A stretch of 64,000 nucleotides of DNA from Streptomyces wuyuanensis (GCF_900103455.1 NZ_FNHI01000004.1:124001-188000); one strand, 5' to 3'. Shown: positions 18,833 to 28,974, counted from the stretch's first letter. Numbers and translations: made by a program. The notes: generated by a model not told the origin, from the sequence alone.

Positions 18833-19244
18833 CCACCAGCTTCCCGTCCCGTACCCGCACCGGCACCTCCGGGAGCGGCACGGTCGCCGGACCCCGGAGT
18901 GCCGTACCGGTCGTGACGTCGAACCGGCTGCCGTGGCAGGGGCAGTTGCCCTCCGTGCCCTCCACCTTGTCCAGGACGCAGCCGGCGTGGGTGCACTGGG
19001 CGCTGAACGCCTTGTAGTGGCCCTCGGCCGGGCAGTGGACGACGAGCCGCTGCTCGCGGTAGAGCCGGGCGCCGCCCACGGGGACCTCCCCGGCGGCGCC
19101 GAGGTCGACCGGTGCGGTCGGGGTCGGGACCTGTGCGTGGCCCACCTTGGACTCGGTGGAGCAGGCGGCGACCCCCAGCCCGGCGGCCCCGGCGAGGGCG
19201 GCGCCTTTCAGCACGGTACGGCGGGCGGCGGATCGGCCGGACAT
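18816..19244 (-). CDS. Tat-exported Rieske [2Fe-2S] lipoprotein
   Basis: A 142-residue electron-transfer protein. The N-terminus has a twin-arginine signal (ARRTVLKG), a hydrophobic stretch and a lipobox ending VAAC (C28), so it should be exported folded by Tat and lipid-anchored. Rieske ligands are C84 and H86 (CTHAGC) and C101 and H104 (CPCHG), with C89 and C103 forming the usual disulfide. ATG 19244 is used because GGAG sits 6-9 nt upstream; a GTG four codons earlier is less likely. It is isolated, with no cytochrome neighbours, so the electron partner is unknown. Confidence 0.9.
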   Translation of the reverse strand: MSGRSAARRTVLKGAALAGAAGLGVAACSTESKVGHAQVPTPTAPVDLGAAGEVPVGGARLYREQRLVVHCPAEGHYKAFSAQCTHAGCVLDKVEGTEGNCPCHGSRFDVTTGTALRGPATVPLPEVPVRVRDGKLVAGPEA

Positions 19245-19379
19245 GAAGATCTCCACGGGTGAGGAGCGGGGTGGGTGACCAACCCGACGATACCGGCGCA
19301 GATCGCGGCCCTTCCGGGCGGGTCGGTGCGGGCCGGAACAGGACTGTCGCGCCCCGGAACGATGGGCTACGTTTCAGCC

Positions 19380-20297
19380 GTGATCGTCGTCGCCGGTGAA
19401 TCCCTGATCGACCTGGTCCCGCAGCGGACGGCCCGCGGGGACGCGCCACTGCCGCCCCTGCTGCCGAGGCCCGGCGGCGGCCCGTACAACACGGCGGTCG
19501 CCCTGGGCCGTCTGGGCTCCCCCGTCACCTTCTGTTCCCGCGTCTCGGCGGACGGCTTCGGCGAGGCGCTGCTGGGCGGGCTGCACGCGGCGGGGGTACG
19601 GACGTCGCTGGTGCAGCGGGGCCCGGAGCCGACGAGTCTCGCGGTCGCCGAGGTCGGCGCGGACGGTACCGCCGGCTACGGCTTCTACATGACCGGCACC
19701 GCCGACCGGCTGTTCGAGCTGCCGCCGGAACTGCCGGACGAGGCCCGGGCCCTGGCGCTCGGGACGTGCTCGCTGGTGCTGGAACCGGGGGCGAGCGCGT
19801 ACGAGGCGCTGCTGCGGCGCGAGGCGGAGCGCGGGATGTTCACGCTCCTCGACCCCAACATCCGTCCGGGGCTGATCCCCGACGCCGGTGCCTACCGGGC
19901 GCGGTTCGCGGGCTGGCTGCCGTCCGTGTCGCTGCTGAAGCTCTCGGAGGACGACGCCGCATGGCTCGGCGGCTCCCCGGAACGGTGGACGGCCGAAGGA
20001 CCTGACGCCGTCGTGCTGACGCACGGCGACCGGGGTCTCTCGGTGCGCACCCGGGAGGGCGTGGAGGCCGCCGTCCCCGCGGCGGCCGTGGCGGTGGTGG
20101 ACACGATCGGCGCGGGTGACACCGTGAACGCGGCGCTGCTGCACGACCTGGCACGGCGGGACGCCCTCTCCGGCCGTGGTCTGCTCTCCCTCGACGCCGC
20201 CGCCTGGGCGGAGGTGCTCGCCTTCGCCGCCCGCGCCGCCGCCGTCACGTGCTCCCGCACGGGAGCGGAGCCCCCGTACGCCTCCGAACTGCGCTGA
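19380..20297 (+). CDS. PfkB-family carbohydrate kinase (fructokinase-like)
   Basis: Phosphorylates a sugar, most likely fructose, with ATP. The protein has 305 residues. The N-terminal VVAGESLIDLVP and RPGGGPYNTAVALGRLG match PfkB signature 1, and VDTIGAGDTVNAALLHDLA is signature 2 with the catalytic Asp. The start is GTG 19380: a TACGTT -10 box ends 6 nt before it, the usual layout of leaderless streptomycete genes. ATG 19362 in the same frame is the alternative but overlaps that -10 box. It is convergent with uvrA, with a strong hairpin between. Confidence 0.87.
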   Translation: MIVVAGESLIDLVPQRTARGDAPLPPLLPRPGGGPYNTAVALGRLGSPVTFCSRVSADGFGEALLGGLHAAGVRTSLVQRGPEPTSLAVAEVGADGTAGYGFYMTGTADRLFELPPELPDEARALALGTCSLVLEPGASAYEALLRREAERGMFTLLDPNIRPGLIPDAGAYRARFAGWLPSVSLLKLSEDDAAWLGGSPERWTAEGPDAVVLTHGDRGLSVRTREGVEAAVPAAAVAVVDTIGAGDTVNAALLHDLARRDALSGRGLLSLDAAAWAEVLAFAARAAAVTCSRTGAEPPYASELR

Positions 20298-20390
20298 CCC
20301 GGCCGCCCGCAAACGGCCCCGGTGGCCGGGGCCGGCGCACCACGCCCCGAGGGCCGGACCGCCGCGGTCCCGGGACGGGGTCACGACGGC

Positions 20391-20428
20391 CGTCGCCCCG
20401 GGTCCTGGTGGCAGGACCCGGGGCGACG
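20391..20428. terminator. Bidirectional terminator between the PfkB kinase and uvrA
   Basis: A perfect 17-bp stem (20391-20407 with 20412-20428) with a 4-nt loop between two convergent genes. There is no T-tract. Confidence 0.85.
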
Positions 20429-20462
20429 GGTGCTCACGAACGGCCGGCGGCCCGGAGCCGGG

Positions 20463-23400
20463 TCAGGCCTTGCGGGCGCCGCCCCGCGGCGCGGCCGCCT
20501 TCTTCTTCACGGGCGTCGCGTTGGCCGTCACCGTCTTCTTCTTCACCGCCGTGGAGTTGGCCGAGACGGGCTTCCGGGACGCGGCCTTCTTCGCCACCGT
20601 CTTGCGGGACTGCGGCGGCACCGAGTCGCTGATGCGGTCCGGTCCCAGGATGTCCCGCAGGAACTTGCCGGTGTGGCTCGCCGGCTCCGCGGCGACCTGC
20701 TCGGGCGTGCCCTCGGCGATGACCAGGCCACCGCCGCTGCCGCCCTCCGGACCCATGTCGACGACCCAGTCGGCCGTCTTGATCACATCGAGGTTGTGCT
20801 CGATCACGATCACGGTGTTGCCCTTGTCGACCAGTCCGGACAGCACGTTGATCAGCTTCGCGATGTCCTCGAAGTGCAGGCCCGTGGTCGGCTCGTCCAG
20901 GACGTAGACCGTGCGGCCGGTCGACCGCTTCTGCAGCTCGCTCGCCAGCTTCACCCGCTGCGCCTCACCACCGGAGAGCGTCGGCGCCGGCTGGCCCAGC
21001 CTGACGTACCCGAGACCCACCTCGGTCAGCGTCTTGAGGTGACGGGAGATCGTCGGCACGGCCTCGAAGAAGTGCAGCGCCTCCTCGATTGGCATGTCCA
21101 GCACCTCGGCGATGGACTTGCCCTTGTAGTGGACCTCCAGGGTCTCCCGGTTGTAGCGCGCACCGTGGCAGACCTCGCACGGGACGTACACGTCCGGCAG
21201 GAAGTTCATCTCGATCTTGATCGTGCCGTCGCCGGAGCAGTTCTCGCAGCGCCCGCCCTTCACGTTGAAGGAGAAGCGGCCCGGCAGATAGCCACGCACC
21301 TTCGCCTCCATCGTCTCCGCGAAGAGCTTGCGGACGTGGTCGAAGACGCCGGTGTACGTCGCCGGGTTGGACCGGGGCGTACGGCCGATGGGCGACTGGT
21401 CGACATGGACGACCTTGTCCACGAGGTCGTCGCCGTCCACGCGCGTGTGCCGGCCTGGCACCGACTTGGCGCCGTTCAGCTCGCGCGCCAGATGTGTGTA
21501 CAGGATGTCGTTGACCAGCGTCGACTTGCCTGAGCCGGAGACGCCGGTGACGGCCGTGAGCACACCGAGCGGGAACGAGACGTCGATGTCCCGGAGGTTG
21601 TTCTCCCGGGCGCCGTGCACGGTGAGCTGCCGCGCCGGGTCCACCGGCCGCCGGATCTCCGGCGTCGCGATGGACTTCTTCCCGGACAGATACAGCCCGG
21701 TCATCGAGTCCTTGTTGGTCAGCAGCTGCTTCAGCGGCCCCGAGTGGACGACCTTGCCGCCGTGCTCTCCGGCTCCCGGGCCGATGTCCACGACCCAGTC
21801 GGCGACCTTGATCGTGTCCTCGTCGTGCTCGACGACGATCAGGGTGTTGCCCATGTCCCGGAGCCGGACCAGGGTCTCGATGAGCCGGTGGTTGTCGCGC
21901 TGGTGCAGTCCGATGGACGGCTCGTCCAGCACGTACAGCACGCCCACGAGCCCGGAGCCGATCTGGGTGGCCAGCCGGATGCGCTGCGCCTCACCGCCGG
22001 ACAGCGTGCCCGCGGCACGGTTGAGGGACAGGTAGTCCAGGCCGACGTCGACCAGGAACCGCAGCCGTTCGTTGACCTCCTTGAGCACCCGCTCGGCGAT
22101 CTTCTTGTCGCGGGCGTTGAGCGTCAGCCTGCCGAGGAAGTCGGCGCACTCGCTGATCGACATGGCCGATACCTCGGCGATCGACCTGTCCATGATCGTC
22201 ACTGCCAGGACGATCGGCTTCAGCCGGGTGCCGTCACAGGTGGGGCAGGGCACCTCGCGCATGTAGCCCTCGAAGCGCTCCCGGCTGGAGTCGCTCTCCG
22301 CCTCGCTGTGGCGCCGCTTGACGAAGGACACCGCGCCCTCGAACGCCGGGGTGGTGTACGCGCGCTCCCGGCCGTACCGGTTGCGGTAGCGGACCTCGAC
22401 CTGGGTCTTGTGGCCGTACAGCAGGGCCTTCCTGGCGCGCTGGGGCAGCCCGGCCCACGGGATGTCCGTGCGGAAGCCGAGCGCGTCGGAGAGCCCTCCG
22501 ATCAGGCGCCCGAAGTACTCCTTGGTGTGGCCGTGCGACCAGGGGTGGATCGCGCCGTCGTCGAGGGAGCGGTCCTCGTCCGGGACGATCAGGTCGGGGT
22601 CGACCTCCATCCGCGTGCCGATGCCGGTGCAGTCGGGGCAGGCGCCGAACGGCGAGTTGAAGGAGAACGAACGGGGCTCGAGCTCCTCGAACGAGAGGTC
22701 GTCGTACGGGCAGTAGAGGTGCTCCGAGTACATCCGCTCGCGCTCGGGGTCGTCCTCGGGAAGATCGACGAAGTCCAGCACGACCATGCCGCCGGAGAGA
22801 CCCAGCGCGGTCTCCACGGAGTCCGTGAGCCGGCGCTTGGCGCTCTCCTTGACGGTCAGGCGGTCGACGACCACCTCGATCGTGTGCTTCTCCTGCTTCT
22901 TGAGCTTCGGCGGCTCGGTGAGCTGGATCGTCCGCCCGTCGACCCGGGCACGCGAGTACCCCTTGGACTGGAGGTCCGCGAAGAGGTCCACGAACTCGCC
23001 CTTGCGCTCCCGCACCAGCGGCGACAGCACCTGGAAGCGGCTGCCCTCGGGGAGCTCCAGCACCCGGTCCACGATGGCCTGCGGGGACTGGCGCGTGATG
23101 GGACGGCCGCATTCGGGACAGTGCGGCTTGCCGATCCGGGCGAAGAGCAGCCGGAGGTAGTCGTACACCTCGGTGATCGTGCCCACCGTCGAGCGCGGGT
23201 TGCGCGACGTGGACTTCTGGTCGATCGAGACGGCCGGGGAGAGACCCTCGATGAAGTCCACGTCCGGCTTGTCCATCTGGCCCAGGAACTGCCGGGCGTA
23301 GGAGGACAGCGACTCGACGTAGCGGCGCTGTCCCTCGGCGAAGATCGTGTCGAACGCGAGCGACGACTTGCCCGACCCCGATAGCCCGGTGAAGACGATG

Positions 23401-23480
23401 AGTGAGTCACGCGGGAGGTCGAGCGAGACGTTCTTCAGGTTGTGCTCGCGAGCGCCACGGACGATGAGACGGTCGGCCAC
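20463..23480 (-). CDS. uvrA: Excinuclease ABC subunit A
   Basis: Damage-sensing ATPase of nucleotide-excision repair; loads UvrB. The protein has 1005 residues with two ABC modules: Walker [14 protein letters not shown] near residue 33 and [13 protein letters not shown] near 650, ABC signatures [12 protein letters not shown] and [12 protein letters not shown], and zinc-binding CxxC pairs (CPECG, CPTCDG, CENCSG with CEVCHG). The last 50 residues are a low-complexity Lys/Ala/Ser tail ([23 protein letters not shown]), an extension beyond the E. coli protein. Start is GTG 23480 with GAAAGGTG upstream. Unlike uvrB and uvrC, I find no PafBC-type promoter box here. Confidence 0.97.
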   Translation of the reverse strand: MADRLIVRGAREHNLKNVSLDLPRDSLIVFTGLSGSGKSSLAFDTIFAEGQRRYVESLSSYARQFLGQMDKPDVDFIEGLSPAVSIDQKSTSRNPRSTVGTITEVYDYLRLLFARIGKPHCPECGRPITRQSPQAIVDRVLELPEGSRFQVLSPLVRERKGEFVDLFADLQSKGYSRARVDGRTIQLTEPPKLKKQEKHTIEVVVDRLTVKESAKRRLTDSVETALGLSGGMVVLDFVDLPEDDPERERMYSEHLYCPYDDLSFEELEPRSFSFNSPFGACPDCTGIGTRMEVDPDLIVPDEDRSLDDGAIHPWSHGHTKEYFGRLIGGLSDALGFRTDIPWAGLPQRARKALLYGHKTQVEVRYRNRYGRERAYTTPAFEGAVSFVKRRHSEAESDSSRERFEGYMREVPCPTCDGTRLKPIVLAVTIMDRSIAEVSAMSISECADFLGRLTLNARDKKIAERVLKEVNERLRFLVDVGLDYLSLNRAAGTLSGGEAQRIRLATQIGSGLVGVLYVLDEPSIGLHQRDNHRLIETLVRLRDMGNTLIVVEHDEDTIKVADWVVDIGPGAGEHGGKVVHSGPLKQLLTNKDSMTGLYLSGKKSIATPEIRRPVDPARQLTVHGARENNLRDIDVSFPLGVLTAVTGVSGSGKSTLVNDILYTHLARELNGAKSVPGRHTRVDGDDLVDKVVHVDQSPIGRTPRSNPATYTGVFDHVRKLFAETMEAKVRGYLPGRFSFNVKGGRCENCSGDGTIKIEMNFLPDVYVPCEVCHGARYNRETLEVHYKGKSIAEVLDMPIEEALHFFEAVPTISRHLKTLTEVGLGYVRLGQPAPTLSGGEAQRVKLASELQKRSTGRTVYVLDEPTTGLHFEDIAKLINVLSGLVDKGNTVIVIEHNLDVIKTADWVVDMGPEGGSGGGLVIAEGTPEQVAAEPASHTGKFLRDILGPDRISDSVPPQSRKTVAKKAASRKPVSANSTAVKKKTVTANATPVKKKAAAPRGGARKA

Positions 23481-23703
23481 GCCGGGTCCGCACCTTTCTT
23501 GAGACAGGTCGTGAGAAGCATCGGGGGCACAGCCCCCGGCCCGGACTCTCCAGGCTATGGCGACCACGAGATCGACGGCTGCCGGACGGACGAACGCCCG
23601 GCCCTCCAGAATGCTCTGCCCCGAGCCTATAGCACGCGCATTCGATTAATGCCGGTCCACGGTCACCTTCACTCGAACGTGTGGCGGGGCTATCGTCTTC
23701 CCC

Positions 23704-24393
23704 ATGATCGATCCCGTGGCTGACCTGGACTCCGTACGCGAAGCGACCGAGCGACTGCTGAACGCGGCCACCGCCCTGGACAACGCGGCGGTGGCCGAGC
23801 CGTCACGGCTCCCCGGCTGGAGCCGCGGCCACGTCCTCGCCCACCTCGCCCGGAACGCCGACGCCCTCGTCAACGTCTTCGAGGGCCGCCCCATGTACGC
23901 GAGCGCCGAGGCGCGCGAGCACGACATCGAGCGCGACGCGCCCCGGCCGCTCCCCGTCCAGCTCGACGACGTGCGCGAGTCCGACGGGCGCTTCCGCACG
24001 GCGGCCACGGCGGACGCCGACTGGTCGCGGATCGTCGAGCTCCGCAACGGCGTGAAGGACGCCGCCGCCCGCATCCCCTTCCGGCGGCTGATCGAGGTCG
24101 AGCTCCACCACGTGGACCTCGGCATCGGGTACGAGCTGGAGGACCTGCCCGCCGACTTCACCGAGCGCGAGACCGGCTTCCTCGCGGAGCGGTTCGACGG
24201 GCACAAGGACGTGCCGCCCACGACCGTCCTCGCCGACGGCGGACGGACCTGGACCACGGGAGGCGGGGCCGCGGGCGCCCCGGTCACCGTCCGGGGCACA
24301 GCCGCGGACGTGCTCGGCTGGCTCGCGGGCCGCCGTGACGGCGCCGCGCTCCAGGTGACCGGCGGCCCGCTGCCCGCGCTGCCGCCCCTGTAG
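23704..24393 (+). CDS. Maleylpyruvate isomerase-like mycothiol-dependent enzyme
   Basis: A 229-residue DinB/MDMPI-fold protein. Such proteins use mycothiol, the actinobacterial thiol, for isomerisation or conjugation; the substrate here is unknown. The N-terminal motif LPGWSRGHVLAHLARNADAL and EVELHHVDLG supply the probable metal ligands H47, E131 and H135. The C-terminal domain (about 150-229) is the MDMPI_C type, ending in DVLGWLAGRRDG. A TATCGT -10 box lies 7 nt before the ATG, so the mRNA is probably leaderless. The MBL-fold gene follows by 21 bp and may form an operon with it. Confidence 0.85.
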   Translation: MIDPVADLDSVREATERLLNAATALDNAAVAEPSRLPGWSRGHVLAHLARNADALVNVFEGRPMYASAEAREHDIERDAPRPLPVQLDDVRESDGRFRTAATADADWSRIVELRNGVKDAAARIPFRRLIEVELHHVDLGIGYELEDLPADFTERETGFLAERFDGHKDVPPTTVLADGGRTWTTGGGAAGAPVTVRGTAADVLGWLAGRRDGAALQVTGGPLPALPPL

Positions 24394-24414
24394 TCGGCTG
24401 AGTACGCTGGCCCC

Positions 24415-25071
24415 ATGACTTACAGCGGAGCGGTGACGGTCGGCGGTCCGGCGGACGTGCACGAGCTGGCGGCGCTGATGATCTCCAAGGTCGCCGTCGG
24501 CCCCATGGACAACAACGCCTATCTGCTGCGCTGCCGGACCACCGACGAACAGCTGCTCATCGACGCGGCGAACGAGCCGGAGACACTGCTCCGGCTCATC
24601 GGCGACGACGGCATCACGTCCGTCGTCACCACGCACCGGCACGGCGACCACTGGGGCGCGCTGGCCGACGTGGTGGCCGCGACCGGAGCACGCACGTACG
24701 CGGGGCGCCACGACGCGGCCGGCATCCCGGTGCCGACCGACGTGCTGCTCGACGACGGCGACACGATCAAGGTGGGCGACGTCGAGCTCACCGCCCGCCA
24801 CCTCGTGGGCCACACGCCCGGCTCGATCGCGCTCGTCTACGACGACCCGCACGGCCATCCGCACGTGTTCACGGGCGACTGCCTCTTCCCCGGCGGCGTG
24901 GGCAACACCTGGAAGGACCCGCAGGCCTTCGCCTCGCTGATCCGCGACGTGGAGACGAAGCTCTTCGACGTGCTGCCGGACGAGACCTGGGTCTACCCCG
25001 GCCACGGCAACGACACGACGCTCGGCGACGAGCGGCCGCACCTCCCCGAGTGGCGGGAGCGCGGCTGGTGA
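24415..25071 (+). CDS. MBL-fold metallo-hydrolase (glyoxalase II-like)
   Basis: A 218-residue beta-lactamase-fold hydrolase. The metal motif THRHGDHWG (H74, H76, D78, H79) is complete, with VGHTPGSIAL and FTGDCLFPGGVGNTW supplying later ligands and YPGHGNDTTLG near the end. This pattern is closest to glyoxalase II-type thioesterases, here possibly acting on mycothiol thioesters given its mycothiol-type neighbour; that link is inference. ATG 24415 follows a TACGCT box by 6 nt, which supports an independent leaderless start even though the spacing to the upstream gene is only 21 bp. Confidence 0.87.
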   Translation: MTYSGAVTVGGPADVHELAALMISKVAVGPMDNNAYLLRCRTTDEQLLIDAANEPETLLRLIGDDGITSVVTTHRHGDHWGALADVVAATGARTYAGRHDAAGIPVPTDVLLDDGDTIKVGDVELTARHLVGHTPGSIALVYDDPHGHPHVFTGDCLFPGGVGNTWKDPQAFASLIRDVETKLFDVLPDETWVYPGHGNDTTLGDERPHLPEWRERGW

Positions 25072-25228
25072 CGGCCGGACCCGGCCGACGGGCCGCCCTC
25101 AGGCGGCCGGGAGCGGCCGGTGGCACGACCCCGAGAGCGGGCGGTGCCCGAAGCGGGGCTGGTGTCGCGGAGGGCGGGGCCTGGAAATCCCGGTGCCCGT
25201 TCCCCGGAGTCCTGGTTGACTCGCACCC

Positions 25229-26293
25229 ATGACACCGTCCGGCAGCCCGTCCGTGCCCGTGTACCCGCCCAAGCCCCGGCCCGGGGACAGGATCGCCGTC
25301 CTCTCCCCCTCCTCGGGCCTGCCGGGCCTGCTGCCCCTGCCCTACGAGCTGGGACTCGCCCGGCTGGAGAAGGAGTTCGGGCTGGTGCCGGTCGAGTACC
25401 CGGCCACCCGCACGATGGGGTCCACACCCCGCCAACGCGCCGACGACATCCACGCGGCCTTCGCGGATCCGGAGATCCGCGCGGTGATCGCCTCGATCGG
25501 CGGGGACGACCAGATCACCGTGCTGCCGCTGCTGGACCGGGAGTTGATACGGGCGCACCCCAAGCCGTTCTTCGGCTACAGCGACAACACCAATCTGCTC
25601 GCGTTCCTCTGGAACAGGGGCGTGGTCGCCTACCACGGGGCGTCGGTGATGTGCGAACTCGGCCGTCCGGGCGCGATGGCACCTATGACCGCGGAGTCGC
25701 TGCGGGCCGCGCTGTTCACCTCGGGGCCCTATGAACTGCGCCCGGCGGACCGGGTGCGGGTGGTCGACCGCGACTGGGCCGACCCCGCGACGTTCGCGGC
25801 CGAGCCGGAGACCCTGCCGGCGGCCGGCTGGAGCTGGGCGGGGCCCGAGCGGGTCGTCGAGGGCCGCGGCTGGGGCGGCAATCTGGAGATCCTTTCCTGG
25901 ATGCTCATGGCCGACCTGGAGATCCAGCGCGATCCGGCCGCGTACGACGGCTGCGTGCTGTTCCTGGAGACCTCCGAGGAACTGCCCACGGCCACCGAGG
26001 TGTTCCGGATCCTGCGCAGCATGGGCGAGCGGGGGCTGCTGCGCCGCTTTCCCGCTCTGCTGTGGGCGCGGCCCAAGACCTGGTCGTTCGAGCGGCCGCT
26101 CGACGAGGAGGGACAGGCCCGCTACGCACGCGAGCAGCGCGAGGCCGTGGAGCGGGCGCTGGCGGTGTACGCGCCGGACACCGTGGCGGTGTTCGACGTC
26201 GACCTGGGGCACACCGATCCCCAGCTGGTGATCCCCTACGGAGGGCTGATCCGGGTGGACGGCGTGGCCCGCCGCATCGTGGTCACGTACTGA
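25229..26293 (+). CDS. S66-family LD-carboxypeptidase / MccF-like peptidase
   Basis: A 354-residue serine peptidase. The S66 triad is visible as S118 (GYSDNT), E247 (FLETSEE) and H328 (GHTDPQ). Family members either trim the L,D bond of murein tetrapeptides in the cytoplasm (LdcA) or cleave and detoxify microcin C-type nucleotide peptides (MccF). The Trp-rich loop EGRGWGGNLEILSWML is shared by both groups, so I cannot separate them. No signal peptide is present. A 157-bp spacer separates it from the MBL gene. Confidence 0.88.
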   Translation: MTPSGSPSVPVYPPKPRPGDRIAVLSPSSGLPGLLPLPYELGLARLEKEFGLVPVEYPATRTMGSTPRQRADDIHAAFADPEIRAVIASIGGDDQITVLPLLDRELIRAHPKPFFGYSDNTNLLAFLWNRGVVAYHGASVMCELGRPGAMAPMTAESLRAALFTSGPYELRPADRVRVVDRDWADPATFAAEPETLPAAGWSWAGPERVVEGRGWGGNLEILSWMLMADLEIQRDPAAYDGCVLFLETSEELPTATEVFRILRSMGERGLLRRFPALLWARPKTWSFERPLDEEGQARYAREQREAVERALAVYAPDTVAVFDVDLGHTDPQLVIPYGGLIRVDGVARRIVVTY

Positions 26294-26436
26294 GCGCCTC
26301 GGCGGCGGCCCGAGGACACCGACGGGCGGCGGCCACCGGGCGGGGCGCGCACGGCCGTTCACACGGTGCGCGACCGCTTGCGATCATGCTCCCGTGCGCC
26401 CCGTAACCGCTGCCCGTCACCGGTGGTTGGCGCGAC

Positions 26437-27792
26437 ATGCGCAATCGTCACGCTCCGGCGTCCGCGGAATCGCCGTCGTCCGCGGAATCGCCGTCCGCCC
26501 CGACCGTTTCCATGCCGCGGCTCGCGGCCGCCTCGCTCGCCGGGACGGCCGTGGAGTTCTACGACTTCTTCGTCTACGGCACGGCCGCGGCGCTGGTGCT
26601 CGGCCCGTTGTTCTTCCCGACGTTCTCCCCGCTGGCGGGGACTCTCGCCGCATTCGGCACCTTCGCGATCGGCTTCGTCTCCCGGCCGCTGGGATCGGTG
26701 CTCTTCGGGCACCTCGGCGACCGCCACGGCCGGCGCCCGGTGCTCTTCGCCTCGCTGCTGCTGACGGGGCTGGCCACGGTCGGCGTGGGTTGTGTGCCGT
26801 CGTACGCCGACATCGGGGCCGCCGCTCCCGCACTGCTGCTGGTACTGCGCTTCCTCCAGGGGCTGGGGCTCGGCGGCGAGTGGGGCGGGGCCGTGCTGCT
26901 GACGGCCGAACACGCCCCGCCCGGGCGGCGCGGACTCTGGACGAGCTTTCCGCAGATCGGGCCGTCGGTGGGGTTCCTGCTGGCCAACGGGGTGATGCTG
27001 GCGCTTGCCGCGGGGCTGACCGATGCCCAGTTCCGGGACTGGGGCTGGCGGGTTCCGTTCTGGGCGGCGGGGCTGCTGGCGGCCGGCGGACTGCTGCTGC
27101 GCGGCTCGCTGGCGGAGACCCCTCAGTTCGAGCGGATCACCGAGCGGGCCCGGCTGCCGCTGGCCGAGGTGCTGCGCGGGCACTGGCGGCTGGTGCTGCT
27201 CACCGCGGGCGCGCTGTCGGTCGGTTACGCGGTCTTCTACGCGGTCTCCACATGGTCGCTGGCCTACGGCACCGAACGGCTCGGGGTGAGCCGGACCGTG
27301 ATGCTCGTGTGCGTCATGGCGGCCGTCGCCGTCAAGGGGGCCGTGACGCCGTTCGCGGCGATGCTCGGGGACCGTTACGGGCGCAGGCCGCTCTGCCTCG
27401 TCGGATGCGCGGCGAGCGCGCTGTGGATGTTCCCGATGGTGGCGCTGCTGCAGACCGCCGAACCGCTGCTGATGTTCACCGGGTTCCTGGGCGCGATGCT
27501 GGCGTTCATCACGATGTTCGCGGTGGTCGCGGCGTATCTGCCCGAGCTGTACGAGGCCAGGGTGCGGTGCACGGGGGCGGCTCTCGGCTACAACCTGGCG
27601 GGAGTGCTCGGAGGGGCGCTCACTCCGATCGTCGCCACGGCGGTGGCGGGCGGGAGCGGACCGCCGTGGGGGGTGGCGGCGTATCTGAGCGGGATCGCCG
27701 TGCTGAGCCTCGGCTGCTTCGCGCTGCTGCCGGAGACTGCGCCGGCACGTGGGCGCGTGCGCGAGCCTGCGAAGGGCGCGGCCGCCGTGTGA
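26437..27792 (+). CDS. MFS transporter, metabolite:H+ symporter (MHS) type
   Basis: A 451-residue inner-membrane transporter with about 12 membrane segments. MHS-type signatures: GTAVEFYDFFVYGTAAAL in TM1, FGHLGDRHGRRPVL in the loop 2-3, RFLQGLGLGGEWGGAVLL in TM4, and GDRYGRRPLCL in the second half. Relatives (ProP, ShiA, KgtP) import osmolytes or organic acids; the substrate is not readable here. The N-terminus has a short Ser/Glu/Pro repeat from a tandem DNA duplication, so the start is uncertain; an internal ATG near 26512 is possible. Confidence 0.87.
   Translation: MRNRHAPASAESPSSAESPSAPTVSMPRLAAASLAGTAVEFYDFFVYGTAAALVLGPLFFPTFSPLAGTLAAFGTFAIGFVSRPLGSVLFGHLGDRHGRRPVLFASLLLTGLATVGVGCVPSYADIGAAAPALLLVLRFLQGLGLGGEWGGAVLLTAEHAPPGRRGLWTSFPQIGPSVGFLLANGVMLALAAGLTDAQFRDWGWRVPFWAAGLLAAGGLLLRGSLAETPQFERITERARLPLAEVLRGHWRLVLLTAGALSVGYAVFYAVSTWSLAYGTERLGVSRTVMLVCVMAAVAVKGAVTPFAAMLGDRYGRRPLCLVGCAASALWMFPMVALLQTAEPLLMFTGFLGAMLAFITMFAVVAAYLPELYEARVRCTGAALGYNLAGVLGGALTPIVATAVAGGSGPPWGVAAYLSGIAVLSLGCFALLPETAPARGRVREPAKGAAAV
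26461..26496. repeat. 18-bp tandem duplication in the MHS transporter 5' end
   Basis: Two adjacent 18-bp units (26461-26478 and 26479-26496) differ only at the last base and encode SAESPS twice. The length is a multiple of three, so the frame is kept. It lies in the unstructured N-terminus. Confidence 0.85.
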
Positions 27793-27839
27793 GGCCCGAA
27801 GGCACCGGCGGCCGCTCGACGCAGACCGCGGACGACGAC

Positions 27840-27875
27840 GGCACCGGCCGGGTTGCGTACAACCCGGCCGGTGCC
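27840..27875. terminator. Bidirectional terminator between the MHS transporter and terC
   Basis: A perfect 16-bp stem (27840-27855 with 27860-27875) and a 4-nt loop, CGTA, between two convergent stops. Confidence 0.88.
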
Positions 27876-27922
27876 GAAGTGCGGTGCGCCGCGCGCGTCA
27901 GGAGCGCGGCGCACAGCGGGAC

Positions 27923-28924
27923 TCAGGCCTCGACGCTGTCCTTCTCGGACGAGGCCGCGGCCGCGGCTTCCGCCTCCCGCTTCTCCTGCCTCCTGGAGGC
28001 GATGAGGCTGGTGATCGTGGTGATGATCAGCACGCCGCAGATGACCGCCAGCGAGAACGGGATGGAGATCTCGGGGACGTGGACGCCCGATTCGTGCAGT
28101 GCGTGCAGCACGAGTTTGACGCCGATGAAGCCGAGGATCACCGAGAGGCCGTAGCTGAGGTGGACCAGCTTCTTGAGGAGTCCGCCGATCAGGAAGTACA
28201 GCTGCCGCAGGCCCATCAGCGCGAAGGCGTTCGCGGTGAAGACGATGTACGGGTCCTGGGTCAGACCGAAGATCGCGGGGATCGAGTCCAGCGCGAACAG
28301 CACGTCGGTGGTGCCGATGGCGAGCATGACGACCATCAGCGGCGTCAGCACCCGCTTGCCGTTGACGCGGATGAAGAGCTTCGTGCCGTGGTACCTGTCG
28401 GCGACGCCGAACTTCTTCTCGATGGACTTGAGGAGCCTGTTCTCCTCGAACTCGTCCTCGTCCTCGTCGGAGCGCGCCTCCTGGATGAGCTTCCAGGCCG
28501 TGTAGATCAGGAACGCGCCGAAGATGTAGAAGACCCAGGAGAAGTTGGCGATGATCGCGGCGCCCGCGGCGATGAAGATCGCCCGCAGGACCAGCGCGAT
28601 CAGCACACCGAACATCAGCACGCGCTGCTGGAGCTGCGAGGGCACCGCGAACTTCGCCATGATCAGCACGAAGACGAAGAGGTTGTCGACGCTGAGCGAC
28701 TTCTCGGTGATGTAGCCCGCGAAGAACTCGCCCGAGGCCTGGCTCTCGCCCGCCATCAGCAGTCCGACGCCGAAGATCACTGCGAGGACGATCCAGACGA
28801 TCGTCCAGATTCCCGCTTCCTTGATCGACACGTCATGGGGCTTGCGCCCGATGAAGAAGTCGACCGCGATCAGGGCTGAGAGACCAAGAATGGTCACCAG
28901 CCACATGGTCAATGAAACGTCCAT
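27923..28924 (-). CDS. TerC-family membrane protein, probable Mn exporter
   Basis: A 333-residue integral membrane protein with about 8 hydrophobic segments. Conserved metal-coordinating acids are seen: D80 in SVDNLFVF, and D207 and D213 in TTDVLFALDSIPA. An acidic cytosolic loop (DEDEDEFEE, about 153-161) separates the two halves, and the C-terminus is charged. TerC/Alx/MeeF proteins move Mn2+ out of the cell or to secreted metalloenzymes. This fits the riboswitch-like leader directly upstream. ATG 28924 has a GGAGG ribosome site 4 nt away, which lies inside the switching helix. Its neighbours are TerD-type genes on the same strand. Confidence 0.92.
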   Translation of the reverse strand: MDVSLTMWLVTILGLSALIAVDFFIGRKPHDVSIKEAGIWTIVWIVLAVIFGVGLLMAGESQASGEFFAGYITEKSLSVDNLFVFVLIMAKFAVPSQLQQRVLMFGVLIALVLRAIFIAAGAAIIANFSWVFYIFGAFLIYTAWKLIQEARSDEDEDEFEENRLLKSIEKKFGVADRYHGTKLFIRVNGKRVLTPLMVVMLAIGTTDVLFALDSIPAIFGLTQDPYIVFTANAFALMGLRQLYFLIGGLLKKLVHLSYGLSVILGFIGVKLVLHALHESGVHVPEISIPFSLAVICGVLIITTITSLIASRRQEKREAEAAAAASSEKDSVEA

Positions 28925-28927
28925 TGC

Positions 28928-28974
28928 GCCTCCGGCGTCGTACGGCTACTCACCAGCGTCGTCGCTGCCGGAGG
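28928..28974 (-). promoter_or_regulatory. Expression platform: Shine-Dalgarno sequestering helix of terC
   Basis: The terC ribosome site lies in GCCGGAGG (28936-28929), which is fully complementary to CCTCCGGC (28974-28967), the 3' strand of the aptamer's P1 helix. The 8-bp helix hides the ribosome site; formation of P1 frees it. Metal binding should therefore switch translation on. Confidence 0.65.

Noticed and set aside
23481..23703. LexA or PafBC box upstream of uvrA
   Set aside because: Only a TCGAAC half-site and a weak GCATT/AATGC repeat are present. No TTGTCRGTG-N8-TANNNT arrangement could be found in either orientation.
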